NCBI GenBank assembly: GCA_023374025.1
Contig: SIJG01000089.1
Location: 451,529 to 515,528, forward strand
Direction of reading: 5' to 3'
DNA length: 64,000 nt
Origin: Heterodera schachtii
Lineage: Eukaryota > Nematoda > Chromadorea > Rhabditida > Heteroderidae
Shown: positions 40,801 to 50,808 of the stretch, piece after piece
How positions within the stretch are numbered: the first letter of the stretch is position 1
How the letters are laid out: each line of letters begins with the position of its first letter
Program-made: the position numbers and the translations under genes
The notes under the pieces: model-generated
Seen by the model: only the letters and a program-made list of their open reading frames with translations
The model's database searches: none
Told to the model about the DNA's origin: nothing

Positions 40801-43765
40801 CATTAGACATTTTATACGCCTCCTCGGGCACTCCAACTACTCCCTCACGTTCTTCTGGTTTCTCTTTTTCAAAATAGAAAACACTTTGTTCGCTTTCAAT
40901 GATTATTGCATCATCGGTAATTTCTGCAGAAAATTCCCCAACCGGAATATGAGTAGCCCAGTAAATTTCACTTGGTTCGGGAATTTCCCACATTAGGGTT
41001 TGTCTTTCCGCTTCTTCCCAGCCTGTGTATGGATTAAGTTTATTTCCAAATGATGTTATCAGAAAAAAGTCCAAAATTCCGGCATGTCCCTTTTCGATAA
41101 AATCATTTGCTGTCGTTACACATTTTTCTCCAGTCCAAGCATATTCCACTTTTTCTGGTTTTTCCGTGGCCCATAAATTCTCACCCAATCGATTTAAGGA
41201 GACATCCATTCTGCTTTTAAACCTTTTGCACTTATCAACATTTACTCCTCTCAAAAATGTTTCTTGACTTTTAATTTCTTTCCAGAAAAGAAAACTCCCC
41301 GTACATATTTCAGTGATCTTTTGGTAACAATTATAAATCGGGAATTGTTTCGGAAATCTCACGGGTAAAAATAATGTTATTTTTCTTTCAGCGGCTTTCT
41401 GGTGTTCCGGCACTTTGCACTCGGAAATATTTGGTAGCCAAATAGGAGTCATTGGCACTTTTTCAGAACAAAGTTGGTACTGTGCCATAGAACCAACAAA
41501 AAATAAACAAAAAATGGTAGAAATTGTCAAAAATGTCAGGGCAGGGGTTGGTGAGCGTCTCAGAGGAGCCGACGGGCTCGAGGGTGCGGATTGTTCGCCA
41601 ATCATATTTATTCGGTATCTTTGCTTTTCACCTCTTGGATTTCCCCGAAAACTCTGAACTCTCCCCTGATTATTAGGCAATCCAAAAAATCTCCCTCTGT
41701 TCATCACATTTCCATCACGATTTTGGTTTTGCCCCAATGGAGTATAATTTGCATTATAATTTGTATTACGGTAGCCAAAATTGTAATTTCTTGGATTATA
41801 ATTTGAGTTCGGCCTCCAATAATTCCCTCGATTCAACCCTCTCACATTACCTCTTCCTCTGTTATTTTCTCTCCAATTTGAATTTAAAAATGTTCTGTTA
41901 TCATTTATTTCATTATTTAATTTGTTTTTAATCTCAATTGCGTTCACTTGTTCTTTTAACTCAGCGATTTGTTGTTTTACTTCTTCACCTCTTTCATCCT
42001 TTTCAATTTCTTCTTTTATCTGAAGTACCTTTTTTGTTTGAGAAATTGCTTGAGCTAAACTTTTGGGTTTTTCCATAAAAAATATTTTTCTTTTTAAATT
42101 TGTGGGTAATCCGCTCAAAAAATAATGAATGCTCTCATTTTCTCGGGCATCCTTTGTATAATCGGGGTCCGGACACGCTTGTTCGACCCATTCTCTAACT
42201 TTATTAGCGAATTCTGTCACCGTTTCGTGCCCCAATTTGGCTCGTGCCAACATTTTACGTGCCCACATTGGGCCATCCAATTTCTTAGTCTGTTCAGCTA
42301 ATTTTTCGGTTAATTCTTTCCAAGTTTTCTTTTTATCCCCCGGGATATTTTGGTATATCTCTTTCGCCTCGCCTTCCAAAAATAACGGCAAAAGCCTAAC
42401 GCAGTCGGGTGGATGCCACCCCGATGCCGTGGCAAGCAAATTAAACTCCCGCAAAAACTTATAAAAGTCGCCATTTCCATCGAACCTAGGCATTTTGATG
42501 CCTGAGGGTAAGGCGATGGGTTTATTTAATAGCAATTTGTCTTCTAATTCTTTTACTCGGGTTTGGAGGGTCTGAAATTTTGTTTCTAAGTCATCATCCA
42601 TTTTTCTGTTAGTTGCTTGAATCTCTTCTCCTTTCTTTTTTCTTTCTCTTTCCAATTTTCTCCTGTCTCTTTCAAGACTACTTTCAGCTTTTTCTACAAA
42701 TCTTCTGCTTAGATATTCGGGAGGGTCTGAGGATTTAATTTTGATTATTATTCGTAATTATTTGAATGAAAATTTCGCTTTTCTTTAGTTTGTAATTGTC
42801 AAAGATTTATTTAATTAATTTATTCCTTTTTCTTTGTCTTTCTTCTAACTTTATTCTTTTCTTGATTGCCTTGCTATTTTTATTTGTTTTATTCTTCTTT
42901 ATTTTTTATTTATTTTGTTTTTATTCAAATTAATTTTAATTTAATTCCGGTTCCTTTTTTTATTGGCTATTTATTTTATTATTTTTGTTTTAAGCAATTT
43001 TAATTTATGCCAAAAGAGGTACGCCCACCGTACAATTTGAAAACGGTTCGTCGCTTTGTGCCGGTGTCGGTCTGTTCACCCCGCTTCGTTCTCGTTGGCA
43101 CTTTTCTCCCGACCAAAATCACCAAATTTTCGTCCGTCAACAGTGAGCAGTCGTGACTCGACTCGTCAATGCGTTTCCAGCCTTTTAACAAAATTAAAAT
43201 GAAATTTAAAGAATTTGTGATTGATTCTCCGTAAAAAATTGCTTTTAATTTAAATAGCCATAAAATGATAATTACAGTAGCTTTTTACCGGATTATTTAA
43301 GCAGCAGAATATGAGTTTTTTTGTGAAACAGTAATAAGTATTGTTTTATTTGTTTTCTAAATATTTATTTCTATTAATTAAAGTTAATTTGATAAGGTGA
43401 AAATCTAGTCATTAATTGGAACGGTAAATGGCGAAAAAACTCAAATGATTGGGCTCGGCAACAACCTTCTTTAATTTAATGATCATTAATTAAATTCATT
43501 TCTTTGTTCCGGAACATTTGATTTATTTGTCTTAATTACGTTTTTTAACTCTGTTCTGTTTAAATTTTCAAAACATATGCTCGAGCAATTTTTTTTTTGT
43601 CATAGTTGACTCTTTTTTCCTTTGTTCTCTCGACTTTTGTGCCGTTCCCGCCGGGCATCCAAAAATCCCAGGTGGCGCCTCCCGAGAAAAATTCCGCCCC
43701 GATCACTTTCGCTAATTGCCATTCCTTGGTCTCAAAGTTCATCCGTCCCGAAAATTAATGGCTTT
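37804..43765 (-). mobile_element. Truncated second copy of the LTR retrotransposon, 5,962 bp
   Basis: It is nearly identical to 8377-14338 of the complete element and has the same net length. It lacks both LTRs, the primer site, RT, RNase H and integrase. The Gag/glycoprotein frame runs 42655-39536 and is intact where the complete copy is shifted (near 40280 here). Its own breaks are an extra base near 39608 and a missing base near 38585 just before the protease. The protease DSC codons are the same as in the complete copy. The left end joins minisatellite B and the right end joins the tRNA-like duplicated unit, with short microhomology (GGCTTT). Substitutions are few, so the copies are recent. 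Confidence 0.9.
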
Positions 43766-43982
43766 GAAACATATGAACGAGCGGGGAAGCTTTTGAGGGA
43801 AAAACTATGGGGCGGGCCGGCTTTGAACCGGCGTCTCTGGCTTTCCGGACCAGTGTTCTACCACCTGAACTACCGACCCTGCCCTCTCCAGCTCCCCACT
43901 TTGCTCGATCATATAGGATCAATTGTCGCCACAATTGATCCATTAATCTTCCTCTCGGGGAAGCTTCTTCTTCTCTATCTCA
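43765..43982. repeat. Duplicated 218-bp unit, copy 1
   Basis: Matches 44155-44372 essentially without difference, 390 bp apart. Each copy contains the tRNA-like sequence. The 172-bp spacer between copies is unique and GC-richer. On the minus strand the spacer reads through in frame (EKRKRRERIKLALEV, AEKKKKMDEDVHKRG), so it may derive from an exon. Confidence 0.85.
43809..43879 (-). tRNA. tRNA-like gene, isotype uncertain (copy 1)
   Basis: On the minus strand a 71-nt cloverleaf can be drawn. The acceptor is GGGTCGG with CCGCCCC and one mismatch. D-arm: GTTC...GAAC. Anticodon stem: CTGGT/GCCAG with 7-nt loop CCGGAAA. T-arm: GCCGG TTCAAAG CCGGC. TTTTT follows within six bases as a polymerase III terminator. 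The loop has C at position 33 instead of U, and the apparent anticodon GGA would be Ser, which normally has a long variable arm; here it is four bases. So this is a degenerate tRNA, an unusual tRNA, or a tRNA-derived element. Confidence 0.6.
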
Positions 43983-44154
43983 TTCCGGGCCTCTCTTATG
44001 GACGTCCTCGTCCATTTTCTTCTTTTTCTCTGCGTCAGCTGCTGCTCGGCTGAAGGTTGCAGATTCGATCACTTCCAGTGCCAGCTTTATCCTCTCTCTT
44101 CTTTTTCGCTTCTCTGCTGCTGCTGGGTGAACTGGAAGCCGCCAAGGGTCGCCA

Positions 44155-44372
44155 TGAAACATATGAACGAGCGGGGAAGCTTTTGAGGGAAAAACTATGG
44201 GGCGGGCCGGCTTTGAACCGGCGTCTCTGGCTTTCCGGACCAGTGTTCTACCACCTGAACTACCGACCCTGCCCTCTCCAGCTCCCCACTTTGCTCGATC
44301 ATATAGGATCAATTGTCGCCACAATTGATCCATTAATCTTCCTCTCGGGGAAGCTTCTTCTTCTCTATCTCA
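44155..44372. repeat. Duplicated 218-bp unit, copy 2
   Basis: Second copy of 43765-43982. Copy 1 abuts the truncated retroelement, so its left end may have been set by that rearrangement. Confidence 0.85.
44199..44269 (-). tRNA. tRNA-like gene, isotype uncertain (copy 2)
   Basis: Identical to the copy at 43809-43879, including the CCGGAAA anticodon loop, the acceptor mismatch and the following T run. Confidence 0.6.
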
Positions 44373-45938
44373 ATTTTGATTATTAAAAAAGTTGAAAAAT
44401 AATCATTTTTTATTTTTTGAACAAAAAATAATTAAAATTATTGATGTAGCACAACGGACTCGAATCACTGCCCTTTGTCCCTTTCAAAGAAACGACTTTA
44501 AAAATTCAATATTTAATGAAATTTTTAAATTGATTTTTGAAATACATAAAAATATCCGATTTTTTTATTTTCCAAATAGTTTTTTATGCTGTTTAATATT
44601 TAATTACATGAAATAGCATCTCAACTTTAATTAAATATATTTATATTTTTTACCTGGCGAAAATTGCGTCATTTATAATAAAATTGTAAAGTGATTAAGC
44701 GATTAGTGAAGAGATAAACAGAAAAAGTACAATCATTTAGTGGAGGTTTTCCACAATAATTCTTGAACAATTAAACGCATAAAATATAATTTTAAAAGTG
44801 AATTCGATGGTAAATTTTGGCAAAAACTGCAGCAGAATATTATGAAGATCCGGCAAAAGGTCAATTTATTCGACGCAAGTTACTTCAGGTTTGCCCAAGT
44901 AGGTGATGTTGCTAGCATTTGGCACCAAAAATGCTAATTTCGAAAAAACTTTTTGTTCCAATTTGGGTCCGGTGTTCGCAATTTAGAACGATGTTCTTAT
45001 GGAATTTTAGTTTTAAATTCATGATTACTAAAGAAAATATGGTTAGAATTCATAAACTATCTAAATAATTAAAAAATATATTTCTTTTTTATGCTATTTG
45101 CGAAATTTTTGTCACATTTTATCGACCCAATCAGTTTAATAATTACAGTTACAACAGAAGTGGAAATGAAGGCCCAAAAACCCAAAAAAAAAAAAAAAAA
45201 AGTTTTTCTCAAGTATTTGTAATAATAACTAAAATTTAAATAAATTTTGTGCATTTTTGGAACAAGCTATTAAGGGTAAGCAAATTTCCTAAAAACATTC
45301 GATTGATCATCAGTTGGAGCGATTTTAATTTGATCAATTGCCGCCGCACTTGGGCGCTGACAATAAAAATTACAATATAAAGTTACATTAAAAAACGCTG
45401 ATTTTGCAAAACAAAATTTTTATGGGTAAATTATTTTGATGGCCCTAAGTTTTGTCGCTGTAAATCTGTAAAATATTTTAAAAAATTTCTAATTTATATG
45501 AAAACTTAGAGGCACAACATCAAATGGCATCCCTGAGAAAATGACATCAATTAACATTAGTGCTCAACAACATGCTGACGTGTTAATTAGACGGAGCGTT
45601 TTAATTAGATCAAGTTCCACCGCACTTAATACTTTTACGCTGACAATAAGATTTAATTTTTTACAAAATATAAAAATAAAAAAATTTAATCAAAATTTAT
45701 GAAATTTATTAGTCAAATAACATTAAATTTAAATAAAAATGAATGCTAAATAGAATAGTGATCAAATTCTTTGTGACATTGACCAGCAAAGAACGCATTA
45801 TTAATGGATAGAAAAGATTTAATGAAAAATGATGACGAAAACTAATGGAAAAGGAACAGAAAAAGGAATGACAGCTAAAATGAATAAATATGAAATGATC
45901 ATAAAAAAAGCAAAAATTTTTGAAAAATAAATGATTTT
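44373..45938. other. AT-rich intergenic with a diverged direct repeat
   Basis: No gene is supported. About 65 bp at 45315-45380 and 45593-45655 are related (GGAGCG...TTTTAATT, GATCAA, CCGCACTT, CGCTGACAATAA). A long A run occurs near 45183-45200. Confidence 0.45.
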
Positions 45939-47453
45939 TTATGAAAATGGCGACGAAATGAAAGTGCCAAATTTGTCATTATATGGAAATTCAAGCCATC
46001 TTTTACCAAAATCATCAATTGCCGGATTGGTCAATGCTTTTTCCAATTTGGCCTTTTCTTCCTTTACATTTTCTTTTGTTTTCTCCCATATTTTTTCTAT
46101 TTTTTGCTCAAATTCTCTTCTTAAATTGGCAATTTCCACCGGGATCATTAAATTTCTTTTCGTTTTTGTCCATTGATTTTTCTCCATTTTCTTCACTTTT
46201 CTCCACTTTTCCTGTGTAATTCAATTCCTTCTCATTTACCACATTTATTAACCCAAAAAGTTTGATATTCACAAATTCATTTTCACCTTTTTTCCAAAAA
46301 CATTTCGAAATTTCATTCAACTTTCGAACTGTGTCAATTAAGCTGTATTGGAACTTTTCATCTTTTAAAAATATTGGTTTCACCAGCGATGGCAATTGTT
46401 TCTTTATCTCCGGACTTTTAGCTAAATAAAATAAATAGTATTTAAATTATTCAAATAATATTAAAAAGATAGAAATATTAACAAGAAACCTTCAACATAA
46501 AGTCCGAATAAATATTCGTACAAAATTTCCAAATATTTTTGGTATTTTTGGCATTCTGTCCGTTCATGTTCTTTAAATTGCTTCCCAATTTTGTCACAGT
46601 GCCAATTGTTTTCCATCAAATACAAAATGCCAAGATGGGCCTCATATTCCTGCACTATATACTCTTTCTCATTGCTTGAATATTCTTTTGTCAGCTTAGA
46701 AAAATTCGTAAAATGTGTCGCTAATCCTTTGACAAATTCAGAAAATAAACAATCATCAATCTAAATTTGAAATTGAATTAATAAAAAATATATATAATAT
46801 TTTTAATTTTATTCGAAGAATGACTTGCCCAATTGAACGAATCATCGAATTTTTTAAAGATAATTAACCATTTCTTGTCCTCACTAAATATATAATTATC
46901 TCTCCATTGTTCGTCTTCTTTTGCCCATTCTTCCACTTTCTTAAACTTTTCCTCTAATTTTTTGTCAAAATTTTCTCTTATTATTCCATCCAAAATTCCA
47001 TCATTTGGCCATTCATTCGCCGTATCAATGGCCAATTGCAAAATCATTTCATAATTGGCACTTTCGGTTCATTTATCAATTTCAATTCAAAATTCGTTCT
47101 CTTATCATAAATGTCCAAATATTTCCGATATTTTTGGCATTCTGTCCGTTCATATTCTTCAAACCTTTCATGAATTTTTTCGCATTTCCAATCTTTTCTC
47201 ATAAAATACAAAATGCCAAGGTGAACTTCGTATTTTTGCTTTGAATATTCACTGATTTGCATTTCTTGATTACCTTTCAGAAATGCAATTAGCATTTCGT
47301 CATCGACCTAATTAGTGTGGTTTCAAATACATAATTATTCCTAAAATTTAAACTCACCGATGGATTTGCATTTGAAAATGCAATTAAAAAATATGGGATA
47401 ATGATAATGAATAAACACACAGCAGAAGAAGCAGTGCAAACAATTATTTTCAT
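45939..47453 (-). pseudogene. Broken paralogue of the 35.2-37.1 kb secreted gene
   Basis: Exon 1 (47453-47358) is a signal peptide (MKIIVCTASSAVCLFIIIIP, then YFLIAFSNA). Exon 2 starts at 47307 (VDDEMLIAFLKGNQEMQISE) and keeps EVHLGILYFMRKDW and ECQKYRKYLDI. It then lacks about 80 residues found in the intact gene and changes frame near 47045 before ILQLAIDTANEW. Exon 2 ends at 46829 with a GC donor (GCAAGT). Exon 3 (46760-46490) has EAHLGILYLMENNWHCDKI. Exon 4 (46421-45939) shifts frame near 46110-46150 and ends GTFISSPFS. The gene family role is unknown. Loss of frame makes this copy a likely pseudogene, unless the deletions mark altered exon boundaries. Confidence 0.7.
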
Positions 47454-48361
47454 CTTAAATTTAATTTACAAAATTAAAAAAAGCACTTGAAAAAAACAAC
47501 GGGTCCGTTTTTCCGGTTCAATCATTTTTCGTAAAAATAAGTTCAAAAATTTTTGAAGTAAAAATTTATATTTAACTAAATAAAATAAATTTGGAATTGT
47601 TTATTAAATACTTAAATAAATGTGTTCATATTCAAATATGCTTGCCTTTATATGCATTGATTCTTCATCAGTAGGATTATCTTAATCTATTTTTTACTTA
47701 AATAATTTATTTTTATTTAATTAAATAATGATGCAATTATTTAATGATCAATACTCTTCAGTAGGATTATCTTAATCTATTTTTTACTTAAATAATTTAT
47801 TATTATTTAATTAAAAACTGATGATTCCATTTTATCGAAAATTGTATTTTTTAAGAAATATTTTTTTTATTTTTTTTTATTTTGCAAAATAATAGAAAAC
47901 ACTTAGGCTATCGAACAATATTCAGGATTATAATGCAAATGAATGTTTTAAACAACAAAATTTCCAAAAATTTCTTATTATATTTTTTATTTTATTTGAA
48001 CTTTAATAATGAAAAGTAATTATTCCCAATCTTTATTATGACAATGATTATTTTCATTATTACTTCATCTTTAAATTTTGTAATGGTTTTTACTGTTCAA
48101 TAAAATCACTTAATTTTCTAAATTATTTTCATTTTTAAATGAATCTTTTTATTTATTTGTATTTGGTTTTAATTGCATTCTTTATTTTATTTTTGAGACT
48201 TGGGTAAGTTCATAAATTTCAAAATTTTATTTTTTAATTTGTTTTATAATATACATTTTTTGAAATTTGACAACATAGGTAATTATTATATTATTTTCTT
48301 TATTTGATCAAAACGAAAAAAGGGACTTTGCAGTTTTTAAGTACTTTTATTAAAAAGTATG
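47454..48361. other. AT-rich intergenic with a short direct repeat
   Basis: The ~68-bp segment starting TCAGTAGGATTATCTTAATC occurs at about 47668-47735 and 47758-47825. No gene is supported. Confidence 0.45.
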
Positions 48362-48369
48362 GTTTAATC

Positions 48370-48852
48370 CAAGGTTGCCATTCGTCCTTGAATGGCAAGG
48401 ACGTCCTTGAAATTGGGCCCTCTTTCTTGAAAATAAAAAATGTCCTTGGATGCCAAGGACGTCCTTGAAATGAGCATTTGGAAACGATTAAAAAATTCAA
48501 AGAAATTTGATAAATTTTTGTAATTTTCAACAATATTTTGATTAAATTATGGCATTATGTCAATAAAAATGTAAATTTTTTCTCATGGTTGAGAATTTTT
48601 GAAATTTTATGTCATAAAGTCAATTTTTTTTTAAAGTCGTCGCAAATGAGGAAAATGATCAGTGAAAACAAAAAATATTGGAAAAAATCCATTCCGGTGA
48701 AAAATACAAGCCATTTAAATAAATATTTATCATTTTTCATTGCATATAATAAAAATTTTAAATGTCCTTGGATTTCATGAATTTTCCCCATTATGTCCTT
48801 GCAAATCGGCATACCCGTCCTTGGAAACGGAGCATGGACGATGGCAGCCCTG
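48370..48852. mobile_element. hAT-like MITE, copy 2 of the 5932-6623 family
   Basis: Begins CAAGGTTGCCATTCGTCC and ends GATGGCAGCCCTG. Interior GTCCTTGGATTTCATGAATT is shared with copy 1. The flanks GTTTAATC and GTATAAGC agree at 6 of 8 positions, fitting an aged target duplication. It is shorter than copy 1 and lacks the GGCGCC hairpins. Confidence 0.75.
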
Positions 48853-49199
48853 GTATAAGCTGAAAACAAATTTAAATATTGTGCAATTATTTAAATGGTG
48901 ATTGCTTTAATCGGTTGGGTGGGACTGCATGAAAAATCTTTGCCAAACCAAAATTTTTGGAAGATAAAACGCCTCAGAAAATTTTTTTCATAATTAAATT
49001 TTCAGTCCCGAAAAATTTTCCCTATAATTTTCTAAAATATTTTAATTTTAAGTATATATTTTTTAATTTTATCGGACCAAAAGTCTTTGTTTTTCCCAGT
49101 GACCTTACCAATTCTTCATAGAAATATATTTTCTTCAGAAGATCCGATTGTAATTCTATAATTTAAAAAAATTTAAAAATATCCATATTTTATTTCATA

Positions 49200-49705
49200 A
49201 AACAAAACAAACGAAAGAAAGAAAAAACAAAGTAAAAACGGGAGAAATAGTACATACAACATGGCCAGAAAAGAACGAGAGCAACGGAGAAAATAGTACA
49301 TGGATAGAGCGCCCCTTGCCACCCATCCCTCGCCCATTTTAGACACCATCGAAAATAGAACATTTATTTTCCATCATATAAAGAAAGGCGATTGCTGTTG
49401 ACACTGTGCGATTTTCCCCTGTCGGGGGGTGCGGAGCCAAATTTGGCTACGCGTCTGATAAGGCGTGTAGCTGAAGTAGTCGCTGTCGCCCAATAAGCGC
49501 CAGTGGCATATTTGTCCTTGTGGCTTAATGGCCATAAGGACAGAATGTGGGCCCATGTCCCTAAAAAGGGTTCATGGTCCCTGAAATGGGCATTGGCCTG
49601 GCAATGGCCGCGCCCTCATGTGCCATCGCTAACGCGATCGCCATGCGCCCCGCCAGCGGTTGCATTCGGTTGGAGTCGGTTTGAGCGCAAAATCGCCAAT
49701 TTTTT
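49200..49705 (-). repeat. GC-rich dispersed repeat, fuller copy
   Basis: Shares its whole length with 61305-61910 in inverted orientation (CGATCGCCATGCG, CAACCGAATGCAACCGC reversed, TATGATGGAAAAT reversed, ACTATTTCTCC reversed). A partial third copy lies at 24870-25045. The short open frames in each copy differ, so it is not a conserved gene. Confidence 0.75.
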
Positions 49706-50808
49706 TTAAATTGCTTAAACTTTTTAAATAAATTATACCTATAATAGTTTTTTTCTCTTTCTTATTTTATTTATCTTTTTGAAAAATTATGTAGCTTTTT
49801 GGGTCAAACTTCTTTTACATTTTTTTGTAATATTATCTTTTGAAATTAGTTCTTTGTTGCCCAAAAATTGGATAAACATGTTAATAAATCTGTGAATTTT
49901 CCAAATTGCCTAATTATTTGTCCATTTCGGTTGCACAATTAAAAATAGTCGGCAATTTGTTTTGGAAATATTATTTATACCAATGCAAAAAAAATAAAAA
50001 AATGCATAAAAATGATGTCAAAAAATCAAACTCATCGGGTCACAATGAAATAAATGTGAACAAATAAAAAATCACACGTTTCCGTATCGAAAATTAATTT
50101 GAATAAAATTCAAATTTGCACAAAAATGGTGAAATTCTCGGTCAAATTTCTTAATGGGTCGGCTGTAATTAAGCACATAAAAAATAATGGACCGCAAAAT
50201 TTTACGAAAATTCAAAAAATTGCATAATAAAACCAACATTGAAAAAAATTACAAAACTTTGGTGTCCAAGAATACTTATTTTTAATCGATGATGTCTATA
50301 AATTAGATTTAATTATCAGTTATAGCCTAAATACAACAAAACATATTATATAACTATTATATATATATACAATTATCATGAATTTCAAGACTGATCAGCT
50401 TAACAAAACCAATGAATTTTGGGTCATTTTTGATGAAAAAATTCCGCATCATTTTTCAAAATAATTGGAAATTGACATAAGCAAATGTGAAAATTGTTTT
50501 TTTGTTTTCTTATTAAAGGTCTTTCTGTGTTGTTAAAATACTGATCAAATTTTCGGGCCAATCACTGATTACGGTAAAACGAATACAGTATATTATTAAC
50601 GAATGAGTAGGTTACACGGTATAAGAAATACATGTGCTGGGAAGCTCGTTGTGATACATTATAATGGTTATTCGAATATGCAAGGACAACAACACTTTTT
50701 AATTCATGCCCTAAGGGGTGGAATTTGTTGGGAAAAAATGTCTTCTATTACGGTAATTTGCGGTAATTATTGTATGGCGCTTCATTTTGTGTCTGTCGCC
50801 CGCTTTTC
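49706..50808. other. 3' flank of the SLC4 gene, no other gene seen
   Basis: AT-rich. The open frame at 50603-50845 on the plus strand is the shadow of the last SLC4 exon. No polyadenylation site could be fixed with confidence. Confidence 0.45.

Noticed and set aside
43622..44053. 143-codon plus-strand frame
   Set aside because: Crosses the junction of the retroelement fragment and the tRNA-like unit; no domain, antisense to coding-like sequence.
44440..44470. GATTCGAGTCC (minus strand) as a tRNA B box
   Set aside because: The T-arm does not pair well and no A box lies at the right distance.
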